The position numbers were made by a program, and so were the translations under genes. The notes under the pieces were generated by a model. It saw only the letters and a program-made list of their open reading frames with translations. It did not search any database and was not told where the DNA came from. Shown here in pieces: positions 17,551 through 25,983 of a stretch of DNA of 46,335 nucleotides. Location of the stretch: positions 1 through 46,335 of the forward strand of contig CANRHX010000012.1 in the NCBI GenBank assembly GCA_947630545.1. Direction: 5' to 3'. The number at the start of each line of letters is the position of its first letter. The first letter of the stretch is position 1. This stretch comes from an uncultured Clostridia bacterium (GTDB lineage Bacteria > Bacillota > Clostridia > TANB77 > CAG-508).

Positions 17551-17626
17551 TGGTGCTTCCAACGGGAATCGAACCCGTGACCTCAGCCTTACCAAGGCTG
17601 CACTCTACCAACTGAGCTATAGAAGC
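17551..17626 (-). tRNA. tRNA-Thr (anticodon GGT)
   Basis: The minus strand folds as a full cloverleaf of 76 bases: acceptor GCTTCTA with TGGAAGC, D-arm GCTC/GAGT, anticodon stem CAGCC/GGCTG with loop TTGGTAA, T-arm ACGGG-TTCGATT-CCCGT, discriminator A and encoded CCA. The anticodon is GGT, reading ACC and ACT. The 3' end faces the prophage, so this gene is the likely attachment site. It also lies just before thrS, which charges it. Confidence 0.97.
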
Positions 17627-17632
17627 ATTTTT

Positions 17633-17719
17633 TGTGTCAACGGTTCCGGGTTTAAGTGACACATTTTGTGTCATCGGTTCCGGGTTTGAATGTCATCAGT
17701 TCCGGGTTTGAATGACACA
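17633..17719 (+). repeat. Intergenic repeat, three tandem copies (plus orientation)
   Basis: Three copies of a unit of about 31 bases lie at 17633-17663, 17667-17695 and 17691-17719. The unit begins TGTGTCA, contains the core GGTTCCGGGTTT and ends TGACACA, so its tips are inverted repeats. Copies 2 and 3 share the TGTCA between them. They lie between the tRNA and the thrS promoter. Confidence 0.85.
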
Positions 17720-17776
17720 AATACTGTTGACTAAAATTTATTATATATTAAAAAAAAGTAAAAGTAAATAATTCTA

Positions 17777-17805
17777 TTGACTTTTTTGAAAAAAAGTTTT
17801 AAAAT
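17777..17805 (+). promoter_or_regulatory. Sigma-A promoter of thrS
   Basis: TTGACT at 17777-17782 and TAAAAT at 17800-17805 are 17 bases apart, just upstream of the T-box leader. Confidence 0.7.
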
Positions 17806-17814
17806 AATTAATAA

Positions 17815-18045
17815 TAAAGAAAAGCAAGTAAGAGAAGAGTAAAATAAAGGTTGCTTAAAGAGAGAGTAGGTTACAAGCTGAAAGCCAACTCAAGTAAACA
17901 TATTTGAAAACTACCTCTTCAATGTTTTGGTGAATAAGCCAAACGTAGTAAGATACGTTACAATCTGTAAATCAAGTAAAAAATAGGATGGAACCGTGTA
18001 AATAACACTCCTATGGGTACAAGAGCCCATAGGAGTGCTTTTGTA
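17815..18045 (+). ncRNA. T-box riboswitch (threonine) upstream of thrS
   Basis: The leader has a long stem I (GAGAGAGTAGGTTACAAG with an internal AGTA-type loop and the 3' side AAAACTACCTCTT). It contains the T-box sequence AATAGGATGGAACCGTG at 17982-17998, and the terminator CACTCCTATGGG/CCCATAGGAGTG at 18006-18037 followed by CTTTTG. The TGGAACC element pairs with the 3' end of uncharged tRNA to form the antiterminator. Candidate specifier codons on the 3' side of stem I are ACT or ACC, both threonine; I could not decide which. The leader therefore senses uncharged tRNA-Thr. Confidence 0.92.
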
Positions 18046-18071
18046 TCTAAAAAGTCATTTATTTTGGATTT

Positions 18072-18136
18072 TGTGTCAAGCAAATCCGGAACCAATGACA
18101 CAAAATGTGTCACTCAAACCCGGAACCGATGACACA
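18072..18136 (-). repeat. Intergenic repeat, two copies (minus orientation) between T-box and thrS
   Basis: Two units lie at 18072-18102 and 18106-18136, inverted with respect to the three copies at 17633. They sit in the transcribed leader between the T-box terminator and the thrS ribosome binding site, so in RNA they could pair with upstream copies only if those were also transcribed. Confidence 0.85.
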
Positions 18137-18157
18137 AAAAAAGAAGGGGGAATTTTT

Positions 18158-20086
18158 ATGATTAAAGTTACTTTAAAAGATGGGTCTATTATTGAAGTAG
18201 AAGAAAAAAGTTCAATACTAGATGTAGCAAAAAAAATAAGTGAAGGATTAGCAAGAGTAGCAACTTGTGGAACAGTTGATGGAGAAGTAAAAGATTTAAG
18301 ATATGAATTAACAAACGATTGCAAACTTGCAATTGAAACATTTGAATCAAGTTTAGATGGAAAGAAAGCATATTGGCATACAACATCACACATTATGGCA
18401 CAAGCTGTTCAAAGATTATTTCCCGGAGTTAAGTTTGCAATTGGACCAGCAATAGATAATGGTTTTTACTATGATTTTGATATAGAAAAGCCATTTACAG
18501 ATGAAGACAAAGCAAATATCGAAGCTGAAATGAAAAAAATTATAAAAGAAAATATATCTATTGAAAGATTTTCTTTACCAAAAGAAGAAGCATTAAAACT
18601 AATGGCAGGACAAGATTATAAACAAGAATTAATAAATGATTTACCAGATGGAGAAGAAATAAGTTTCTACAAACAAGGAGATTTTACAGATTTGTGTGCT
18701 GGACCACATTTGGAAAGTACGGGAAAAGTTAAAGCGGTAAAAATATTATCATCTTCAGGTGCATATTGGAGAGGCGATGAACACAACAAAATGTTACAAA
18801 GAATTTATGCTATATCATTTCCAAAAGCAAGTCAATTAGAAGAATACTTACAATTTTTAGAAGATGCAAAACAAAGAGATCATAGAAAAATAGGAAAAGA
18901 TTTAGCCTTATTTATGACTCACCCTCTAGTAGGTTCAGGTCTTCCAATGTATCTTCCAAACGGAGCGACAATAAGAAGATTATTAGAAAGATATATTCAA
19001 GATAAAGAATTAAAACTAGGATATGAACATGTTTATACTCCATCACTTGCAAATGTAGATTTATATAAAACATCAGGACACTGGGACCACTATAAAGATG
19101 ACATGTTTCCAGTAATGAAAATGGAAAATGAAGAATTAGTATTAAGACCAATGAACTGTCCACATCATATGTTAATATATAAAAGCCAAATGCATTCTTA
19201 CAGAGATTTACCAATTAAAATTGGAGAATTAGCAAATGACTTCAGATATGAAGCAAGTGGAAGTGTTTGTGGATTAGAAAGAGTTCGTCAAATGTGTCAA
19301 AATGATGCTCACCTATTTGTAAGACCAGATCAAATAAAAGAAGAAGTTGGAAAAGTTTTAAATCTTATTTTTGAAGTATATATGAAAGATTTTGGATTTC
19401 CATCATCAGCATTTTCATTTAGACTATCATTAAGAGACAAAAATAATAAAGAAAAATATATTGATAATGATGAAATGTGGGAAACAGCAGAAAGCCAATT
19501 AAGGGAAATTTTGAAAGATTTAAAAATTGATTTTTACGAGGCTGAAGGAGAGGCAGCATTCTATGGACCAAAGATAGATATTCAAATAAAAACAGCTTTA
19601 AATCATGATGTAACAATACCAACATGTCAATTAGATTTTGCCTTACCAGAAAGATTTGATTTAACATTTATTGGAGAAGATGGAAAAGAGCATAGACCAG
19701 TAGTAATTCACAGAGCAATATTAGGATCTTCAGATAGATTTATTTCATTCTTAATTGAAGAAACAAAAGGTGCATTTCCATTATGGCTTGCGCCAACACA
19801 AGTAAAAATATTACCGATAAGTGAAAAACAACATGATTATTGTAAAGAAATATTAGAAAATTTACAAGCAAAAGGAATTAGGGCAAAATTTGATGACAGA
19901 AATGAAAAAGTAGGATATAAAATTCGTGAGGCTCAAATGGAAAAAATTCCATTCATGCTAGTTATAGGAGATAAAGAAAAAGAAAATAATGAAGTTACAG
20001 TACGTTCAAGAGAAGAGGCAGATGTTGGAACAATGAAACTTGATGAATTTATAGAGAAATATTTAGATAAGGCAAAAATAAGTTAA
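18158..20086 (+). CDS. thrS: Threonine--tRNA ligase
   Basis: The 642-residue protein starts at ATG 18158 after AAGGGGG; the open frame extends upstream into the repeats but has no initiation signal there. Domains in order: TGS (MIKVTLKDGSIIEVEE), editing domain with HTTSHIMAQAVQ and CAGPHLESTG, class II catalytic core starting near GSGLPMYLPNGATIRRLLE, the zinc-binding Cys of RPMNCPHHM, motif 3 GSSDRFISFLIEE, and an anticodon-binding domain at the C-terminus. The length is normal. It attaches threonine to tRNA-Thr in the cytoplasm and is controlled by the T-box leader. No CGG codon occurs in frame. Confidence 0.98.
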   Translation: MIKVTLKDGSIIEVEEKSSILDVAKKISEGLARVATCGTVDGEVKDLRYELTNDCKLAIETFESSLDGKKAYWHTTSHIMAQAVQRLFPGVKFAIGPAIDNGFYYDFDIEKPFTDEDKANIEAEMKKIIKENISIERFSLPKEEALKLMAGQDYKQELINDLPDGEEISFYKQGDFTDLCAGPHLESTGKVKAVKILSSSGAYWRGDEHNKMLQRIYAISFPKASQLEEYLQFLEDAKQRDHRKIGKDLALFMTHPLVGSGLPMYLPNGATIRRLLERYIQDKELKLGYEHVYTPSLANVDLYKTSGHWDHYKDDMFPVMKMENEELVLRPMNCPHHMLIYKSQMHSYRDLPIKIGELANDFRYEASGSVCGLERVRQMCQNDAHLFVRPDQIKEEVGKVLNLIFEVYMKDFGFPSSAFSFRLSLRDKNNKEKYIDNDEMWETAESQLREILKDLKIDFYEAEGEAAFYGPKIDIQIKTALNHDVTIPTCQLDFALPERFDLTFIGEDGKEHRPVVIHRAILGSSDRFISFLIEETKGAFPLWLAPTQVKILPISEKQHDYCKEILENLQAKGIRAKFDDRNEKVGYKIREAQMEKIPFMLVIGDKEKENNEVTVRSREEADVGTMKLDEFIEKYLDKAKIS

Positions 20087-20093
20087 AACGTTA

Positions 20094-20140
20094 GCAAATA
20101 TTCTGGTTTGTATGAATGATAATACAACCCGGATATTTGC
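20094..20140 (+). other. Hairpin between thrS and ychF
   Basis: GCAAATAT and ATATTTGC frame an imperfect stem (TGGTTTGTAT with ATACAACCC). There is no T-run, so it may be a weak terminator or an mRNA structure. Confidence 0.5.
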
Positions 20141-20176
20141 AACCTAAAATTAAACTAACTATTAGGAGGAAATAAA

Positions 20177-21269
20177 ATGAAACTTGGAATTGTAGGACTT
20201 CCAAATGTAGGAAAAAGTACAATGTTTAATAGTATTACAAATGCTGGTGCAGAATGTGCAAACTATCCATTTTGCACAATTGAGCCAAATGTTGGAGTAG
20301 TGCCAGTACCAGACGAAAGGCTAGATGCATTAGCAAAAATGTATAATCCACAAAAAGTAACACATGCAGTAATTGAATTTGTTGATATAGCAGGTTTGGT
20401 TAAAGGAGCAAGTAAAGGTGAAGGACTTGGAAATAAGTTTTTATCACACATTCGTGAAACTGATGCTATAGTTGAAGTTGTAAGATGCTTTGAAGATAGC
20501 AATGTAGTTCATGTAGACGGAAGTGTAAATCCAATAAGAGATATAGAAACCATAAATTTAGAACTTATATTTGCAGACATTGAAACTGTAAATAAAAGAC
20601 TAGACAAAGCAAGAAAAAATTTGAAAGCAGATAAAAAATATCAAGAAGAAATTGATTTGTTAGAAAAAATTTTACAAAGTCTAGAACAAGGAATTTCGGC
20701 AAGAGCAATAGATTTTAACGAAGATGAGCAATTACTAGTCAAAGACATGTTTTTATTAACGACAAAGCCAATTTTATATATTGCAAATGTTGCTGAAAAC
20801 CAACTAGATAATATGGAAAATGATGAACTAGTAATGAAAGTTAAAGAATACGCAAAAAAAGAAAATGCAGAAGTTATACCATTATGTGTCAAAATTGAAG
20901 AGGAATTATCAGGGTTAGATGATAATGACAAAAATGAGATGTTAGAAGCACTTGGACTAGATGAGTCAGGATTAGATAAAGTTATTAAAAAAAGCTATAA
21001 TTTACTAGGATTAATGTCTTTCTTAACAGCAGGAGAGCCAGAAGTAAGAGCTTGGACTATAAAAAAAGGAACAAAAGCTCCTCAAGCTGCTCGGTAAAAT
21101 TCATTCAGATATTGAAAGAGGATTTATAAAAGCAGAAGTAGTATCTTATGAAGATTTAATGAAAGAAGGTTCAATGGTTGCAGCACGAGAGAAAGGGCTT
21201 GTTCGCTCAGAAGGAAAAGAATATATAATGCAAGATGGGGATATTGTCTTATTTAAGTTTAATGTGTAG
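20177..21269 (+). CDS. ychF: Ribosome-binding ATPase YchF/OLA1 (CGG +1 site)
   Basis: The corrected protein has 363 residues, the normal YchF length. It has the G1 motif GLPNVGKST, the switch [19 protein letters not shown], the NVAENQ-type G4 region and a C-terminal TGS domain. The zero frame ends at 21097 directly after APQAA with CGG TAA. Skipping the C at 21092 gives [20 protein letters not shown], which is the invariant family sequence with a single Gly, and continues to DIVLFKFNV. YchF binds ribosomes and prefers ATP; it is conserved in almost all bacteria, so a true knock-out would be surprising. AGGAGG lies seven bases upstream of the start. Confidence 0.95.
21092..21094 (+). other. 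CGG +1 recoding site 7 (Ala-C-Gly-Lys), CGG followed by TAA
   Basis: The ychF gene reads GCT C GGT AAA. In the zero frame CGG is followed at once by TAA, so the shift decides between a truncated and a full-length protein. Confidence 0.88.
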
Positions 21270-21406
21270 AAAAATGTAATATTTTTGTAATATTTCTGTA
21301 ATAAAAAAGTAACAAACAAAAAATATAAATACACTTGACTATTATATTATAAAAGTTTAAAATATAGTTAAAGCGAAAGAAAATAATAATATATTTTTAT
21401 AAAGGC

Positions 21407-21435
21407 TTGAAAAATACATAATAATATAGTATAAT
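21407..21435 (+). promoter_or_regulatory. Sigma-A promoter of the LPDTG protein gene
   Basis: TTGAAA at 21407-21412 and TATAAT at 21430-21435 are 17 bases apart, with a transcription start expected about 45 bases before the ATG. The rest of 21270-21406 is AT-rich with no gene seen. Confidence 0.75.
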
Positions 21436-21490
21436 TACTGGTGGTTGTAAAATAATAATAGAAATATATTATAAAAAGGAGAAGTTTATT

Positions 21491-21943
21491 ATGAAAAAAA
21501 CAAGTTTAATTAAAGGAATTTTATTAATATTATTAAGTATTGTATTAATTGGAACAAATTCAGTTTATGCAGCAGACGATGATGAATTTGATGATGAATT
21601 TGATGATATAATGAATTTTTCAAGTACATCAAGTAATACAACAGAAAATACAGATGAAAATACATTAGGGAATACACTGGGAAATACAGTAGGAAATACA
21701 ACTGGAAATAATACAACAAATGATGATTCAACTTTAAATTTCACAGATACAGAAAATGAAACAACAAATAATACAAGTTCAAGTATATATGATGAAGATG
21801 AAGAAAATGAAACTGAGAATGAAAATTCAAATTTACCAGATACAGGTATAGAAGATTCAATACCAACAGCAGTTTTAATTGTAATATTCGGAATATCAGC
21901 TATATATGCTTATAAAAAAATAAGAGAATATAATAATTTATAA
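21491..21943 (+). CDS. Small LPXTG-type cell wall-anchored protein
   Basis: This 150-residue protein has a signal peptide (KGILLILLSIVLIGTNSVYA), an Asp/Glu-rich start of the mature part and a low-complexity Asn/Thr/Glu region with repeats of the type NTLGNT. It ends with the sorting signal NLPDTG, a membrane segment (AVLIVIFGISAIYAY) and a positively charged tail (KKIREYNNL). This is a complete sortase substrate. A sortase gene lies directly downstream in the opposite direction, making a dedicated pair likely. The low-complexity domain has no recognisable binding function; it may be a spacer or an adhesive stalk. Confidence 0.9.
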   Translation: MKKTSLIKGILLILLSIVLIGTNSVYAADDDEFDDEFDDIMNFSSTSSNTTENTDENTLGNTLGNTVGNTTGNNTTNDDSTLNFTDTENETTNNTSSSIYDEDEENETENENSNLPDTGIEDSIPTAVLIVIFGISAIYAYKKIREYNNL

Positions 21944-21965
21944 TAAAAACTAAATAAATTTACTA

Positions 21966-21998
21966 ACTGAAAGTCTTATAAAAGACTTTCAGTTTTTG
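21966..21998 (+). terminator. Bidirectional terminator between LPDTG gene and sortase gene
   Basis: ACTGAAAGTCTT pairs with AAGACTTTCAGT, followed by TTTTTGCTTTT. The corrected sortase stop codon lies inside the stem. Confidence 0.8.
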
Positions 21999-22600
21999 CT
22001 TTTATAATAACTCTATTATTATTATCATTATTGCACGTAACCAAAGTAAGTTCACAATCATTTCCGTTCAGTGTTTATAACTGATGACAACTTATCTTCA
22101 GGTATTTCATATTTAGAATTTATATAATAATAAAATTTATTCTTATTATTATCTTCTATTATTATTAAATCATGTAAATTTAAATTTATTATTTTACTAA
22201 AAAATCTATCATCATTATAATTATGCCCTGCAATGCATAAATTGCTCTTTTTATCTGGCATATTTCCAGCAAATCTGCATGGAGCAATTTTAAGCAGATC
22301 TTCACTAATTCCATAAAAAAATGGGTAATTTATATTTATTTTGGGAATACTAATATTGCCTAAAATATAATCATCTTTATATTGAACATTTGATGAGTCT
22401 GAATTAGAAAATAGTTTATATACTTGATAGTTTTTTGAAACACTTTCTGAAAAAATTTTTTCTTTTTGTAATTGAAAATTGTATGCTAAATATATTGATA
22501 TAAAAACTAATATAGCAATAATCGATATAGAAAGTTGAACAATAAATTGATTTATTTTTTTCTTATTTTTTACTAATTTAGTCATCAATATTTGATTCAT
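21976..22600 (-). CDS. Sortase, class B/D-like (CGG +1 site)
   Basis: The corrected protein has 207 residues. A membrane segment near 20-42 (FIVQLSISIIAILVFISIYL) is followed by the sortase barrel, with ILGNISIPKININYPFFYG and the catalytic His in CIAGHNYNDDRFF. The zero frame stops at 22058, before the active-site cysteine. Skipping the C of the in-frame CGG (22066-22064 on the minus strand) gives INTEGNDCELTLVTCNNDNNR, with the catalytic Cys in TLVTC and the Arg after it. So the enzyme is complete only with the shift. GGAGG lies seven bases before the start. It probably anchors the adjacent LPDTG protein. Confidence 0.9.
22064..22066 (-). other. CGG +1 recoding site 8 (Glu-C-Gly-Asn), minus strand
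   Basis: On the minus strand the sortase gene reads GAA C GGA AAT. In the zero frame this is GAA CGG AAA TGA. Skipping C is needed to reach TLVTC. Confidence 0.85.
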
Positions 22601-22659
22601 TCTAATCCTCCACTAAAATTAGTTTGCATAAAAAATAAAATTTAATGATAGAAATATTT

Positions 22660-22716
22660 GTATAAAATAAAAAGTAACTTTCCGCGCATTTCATACATGC
22701 AACGCGGAAAGCTACT
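22660..22716 (-). terminator. Terminator of the 95-residue minus-strand gene
   Basis: On the minus strand AGTAGCTTTCCGCG pairs with CGCGGAAAGTTACT, followed by TTTTTATTTTAT. The stem is GC-rich compared with other terminators here. Confidence 0.8.
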
Positions 22717-22731
22717 AGGCATTGGGATAGA

Positions 22732-23019
22732 TTAGGCTGCACTCAGGTGAGATATAATTTTTTCAACCGTTAAATCTCCGCGAATGCAAATCTGATATGC
22801 AGAAAATATTTTACCACTCTGGTTTTCTAAGAGCGCGTACATGCAACTTAAGCATACGCCTAACTCGCTTAAAGCACTATTTATCAAGCGATAATTTTCT
22901 GCTTTACTAACATCTGGCACACCAACGTAAATCGCATCATAATCCAGTGCGATGCTAAATCCGTTGATTGTTTTCTCGACTTTTTTGCGTGGCAATATGC
23001 CACCATAATCATATCCCAT
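22732..23019 (-). CDS. Hypothetical protein, base composition unlike neighbours
   Basis: This 95-residue ORF has GGAGG eight bases upstream of its ATG and a strong terminator after it, so it is a real gene. The protein begins MGYDYGGILPRKKVEKTING, has IALDYDAIYVGVPDVSKAEN in the middle and CLSCMYALLENQSGKIFSAY towards the end. I recognise no family. Codons such as GCG, GTG, CGC and GAG are much more frequent than in flanking genes, which suggests recent transfer. A hairpin (GTGATATAA/TTATATCAC, 23081-23131) lies in its upstream region, perhaps a regulator of it or of valS. Confidence 0.6.
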   Translation of the reverse strand: MGYDYGGILPRKKVEKTINGFSIALDYDAIYVGVPDVSKAENYRLINSALSELGVCLSCMYALLENQSGKIFSAYQICIRGDLTVEKIISHLSAA

Positions 23020-23080
23020 GTAAATCTACCTCCTCATGGGGTCAAAGGGTTGAAAAACGAATGAAGTCTCATACCATAAG

Positions 23081-23132
23081 GTGATATAAAGACAAATACA
23101 GGTTATTGCCCGTATCAATTAATTATATCACA
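23081..23132. promoter_or_regulatory. Nested inverted repeat between the 95-residue gene and valS
   Basis: GTGATATAA pairs with TTATATCAC; inside, ATAC-AGG pairs with CCC-GTAT. The function is not known; no T-box or anti-terminator features are visible. A weak valS promoter (TTGATT at 23171, TAATAA near 23193) follows. Confidence 0.4.
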
Positions 23133-23240
23133 AAAAAATGGAAAAAGCAAATTTTTTTATAAAACTCCCATTGATTTTTACGAAAAAATATGTAATAATA
23201 TATGAAATAATTAAAAACAATGAAAAAGAGGAGTTTTTTT

Positions 23241-25919
23241 ATGAATAATAATGGATTGGAAGGAAAGTATAATCCACAAGAATTTGAAGATGAGTTGTAC
23301 AAAAAATGGGAAGAAAATGGTTATTTCAAGCCAAATATGGACAAAACAAAGCAAAGTTTTTGCATAATGATGCCACCACCAAATGTAACAGGTAAATTGC
23401 ATATGGGTCATGCATTAGATGGCACTATTCAAGACATTTTAATAAGATATAAAAGGATGCAGGGATTCAATACATTATGGCTTCCAGGTTCTGATCATTC
23501 TTCAATCTCTACAGAAATGAAAGTTGTTCAAAAATTAAAAGAAGAAGGAAAAACGAAACAAGATATAGGAAGAGAAAAATTTCTAGAAGAAACTTGGGAT
23601 TGGACACACAAATATGGTGGAATAATCCAAAAACAACAACGTAAATTAGGATGCTCTTGTGATTGGGAAAGAAATAGATTTACTTTAGATGAAGGAATGA
23701 GTGATGCAGTTTTAGAACAATTTGTAAAATTGTATGAAAAAGGACTTATATACAAAGGCAAAAGAATGGTTAATTGGTGCACAAGCTGTAACACATCAAT
23801 TTCTGATGCAGAAGTTGAATATAAAGAAGAAGCATCACACTTATGGCATATTAGATACAAAATTACAGGAACAGAAGATAAATATATAATAGTTGCTACA
23901 ACTAGACCAGAGACAATGCTAGGAGATACAGCTGTTGCAGTACATCCAGATGATGAAAGATACAAAGACTTAGTAGGAAAAACTTGTATTTTACCTATAA
24001 TGAATAAAGAAATTCCAATAATAGCAGATGAATTTGTAGAAAAAGAATTTGGAACAGGTTGTGTTAAGATAACTCCAGCACATGATATGAATGACTATCA
24101 AGCAGGCTTAAGACATAACTTAGAAATTATAGAAGTATTTGATGAAAACTTTAAAATGGGAAATCTAGTTCCTGAATACAAAGGAATGGACTTAATAGAA
24201 GCAAGAAAGGAAATTGTTAAAAAATTAAAAGAAATAGGAGCATTAGTAAAAGAAGAAGAATACACACATAATGTAGCTAAATGTGAAAGATGTAAAAATA
24301 CAATAGAACCAAAAATTTCAACACAATGGTTTGTAAATATGAAAGATATGGCAAAAAGAGCTGCAGATAGTGTAAGAAATAATGAGATGAGATTTGTTCC
24401 AAAAAGATATGAAAAGCAATATTTCAATTGGCTAGACAATATTCAAGATTGGTGTATATCTCGTCAATTATGGTGGGGACATAGAATACCTGCATATTAT
24501 TGCGATGAATGTGGACATATAAATGTTTCAAAAACAGCTCCACAAAAATGTGAAAAATGTGGAAGCACAAAGCTACATCAAGACGAAGATACATTAGATA
24601 CATGGTTTAGTTCCGCATTATGGCCTTTTTCAACTCTTGGATGGCCAAATACAGACAATGATGACTACAAAACATTTTATCCAACAAGTGTATTAGTTAC
24701 AGGTTTTGATATAATAACATTTTGGGTATCAAGAATGATGACGCAAGGGTTGGAATTTACAGATGTACCACCATTTAAAGATGTTGTAATACATGGATTG
24801 GTTCGTGATTCACAAGGAAGAAAAATGTCAAAAACACTTGGTAATGGTGTAGATCCAATGGATGTAATTGAAAAATATGGTGCAGACAGTTTAAGATTTT
24901 CAGTAATTTCTGGTACAACGATGGGAAATGATATAAGATTTATGACAGAAAAATTAGATCAAGCTTCAAATTTTGCAAATAAAATCTGGAATGCTGCAAA
25001 ATTTATTACTAATTCATTAGTAGATGAAGAAAAAATGTTTAAATTCTTTATGAATAATTTTAATGAAGAGACACAAACATTAAATGATAAGATGTTAAAA
25101 CTTGAAGATAAGTGGATTATGTCTAAATTAAACAAATTAATTGAAGAAGTTACTAAAAATATGGAAAGCTATGAGTTAGGAATAGCATTAGATAAAATTT
25201 ACTCATTCATTTGGAATGAATTTTGCGATTGGTATATAGAAATTGTAAAACCAAGAATTTATAGCGAAAATGAAGAAGAAAAAATTGTAGTATGTACTAT
25301 GTTAGTAAATGTATTTGGAACTACTTTAAAATTATTACATCCATTCATGCCATTCATAACATCAAAAATAGATAGTAATTTATCTAAAATGAATAATCAA
25401 GATATAATGGTTTCAAATTGGCCACTTCATGATGCAAGAATGAATTATGAAAAAGAAGAAAATATTATGGAAACTCTAAAAGAAATAATTAGCGAGATTA
25501 GAAATGTTAGAGCAAATATGAACATTCATCCATCAAAAAAAGCTGAACTTATATTTGTAACAGACTTATGTGATGAAATAGAAGAAGCAAAAGATTTCAT
25601 TTTAAAATTGGGATTTGGTAGCAATTTGAAAATACAAAATAACAAAGAAGGAATTAAAGATAATGCAATAAGTATAATAAAAGGAAATATAGAGCTATAT
25701 ATTCCTTTTGAAGGCTTAGTTGATTTAGATAAAGAAAAACAAAGATTACAAGAAGAAAAACAAAAGTTAGAAAGTGAAGTTGCAAGATGCGAAAAAATGC
25801 TTTCAAATCCAGGTTTTGTAAATAAAGCTCCAGAAAGTAAAATAAACGAAGAAAAAGAAAAACTTGCAAAATATACTGAAATGTTAAATACAGTAAATAG
25901 CAGACTTAAAAATATGTAA
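23241..25919 (+). CDS. valS: Valine--tRNA ligase
   Basis: The 892-residue protein starts at ATG 23241 after AAGAGGAG; an ATG at 23220 precedes this ribosome binding site and is unlikely. The signature motifs are HMGH in PPPNVTGKLHMGHALDG and KMSKT in GRKMSKTLGNG. Two zinc-ribbon-like pairs are present (CERCKNTIEP; CDECGHIN with CEKCGSTKL). The editing domain with TTRPETMLGDTAVAVHP and the C-terminal coiled coil (KQRLQEEKQKLESEVARCE) are complete. It charges tRNA-Val. The gene is followed by its own terminator. No CGG codon occurs in frame. Confidence 0.98.
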   Translation: MNNNGLEGKYNPQEFEDELYKKWEENGYFKPNMDKTKQSFCIMMPPPNVTGKLHMGHALDGTIQDILIRYKRMQGFNTLWLPGSDHSSISTEMKVVQKLKEEGKTKQDIGREKFLEETWDWTHKYGGIIQKQQRKLGCSCDWERNRFTLDEGMSDAVLEQFVKLYEKGLIYKGKRMVNWCTSCNTSISDAEVEYKEEASHLWHIRYKITGTEDKYIIVATTRPETMLGDTAVAVHPDDERYKDLVGKTCILPIMNKEIPIIADEFVEKEFGTGCVKITPAHDMNDYQAGLRHNLEIIEVFDENFKMGNLVPEYKGMDLIEARKEIVKKLKEIGALVKEEEYTHNVAKCERCKNTIEPKISTQWFVNMKDMAKRAADSVRNNEMRFVPKRYEKQYFNWLDNIQDWCISRQLWWGHRIPAYYCDECGHINVSKTAPQKCEKCGSTKLHQDEDTLDTWFSSALWPFSTLGWPNTDNDDYKTFYPTSVLVTGFDIITFWVSRMMTQGLEFTDVPPFKDVVIHGLVRDSQGRKMSKTLGNGVDPMDVIEKYGADSLRFSVISGTTMGNDIRFMTEKLDQASNFANKIWNAAKFITNSLVDEEKMFKFFMNNFNEETQTLNDKMLKLEDKWIMSKLNKLIEEVTKNMESYELGIALDKIYSFIWNEFCDWYIEIVKPRIYSENEEEKIVVCTMLVNVFGTTLKLLHPFMPFITSKIDSNLSKMNNQDIMVSNWPLHDARMNYEKEENIMETLKEIISEIRNVRANMNIHPSKKAELIFVTDLCDEIEEAKDFILKLGFGSNLKIQNNKEGIKDNAISIIKGNIELYIPFEGLVDLDKEKQRLQEEKQKLESEVARCEKMLSNPGFVNKAPESKINEEKEKLAKYTEMLNTVNSRLKNM

Positions 25920-25933
25920 ATATGTATAGAATA

Positions 25934-25963
25934 AAGAGTACCGGTATTGGTACTCTTTTTGTA
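25934..25963 (+). terminator. Terminator after valS
   Basis: AAAGAGTACC pairs with GGTACTCTTTTT around GGTATT. Confidence 0.85.
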
Positions 25964-25983
25964 TGTCAAGTTTTTAGTAAAAC

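Noticed and set aside
17633..17719. CRISPR array
   Set aside because: Repeats are close together with 3-4 base or no spacers, have symmetric tips and occur singly elsewhere; no cas genes are present.
18035..18157. Extended N-terminus of thrS
   Set aside because: The frame is open through the T-box terminator and repeat units but has no ribosome binding site, and the family starts at MIKVTLKDGS (18158).
22021..22062. Intergenic region between LPDTG gene and sortase as non-coding
   Set aside because: The corrected sortase frame covers it and contains the catalytic TLVTC motif.
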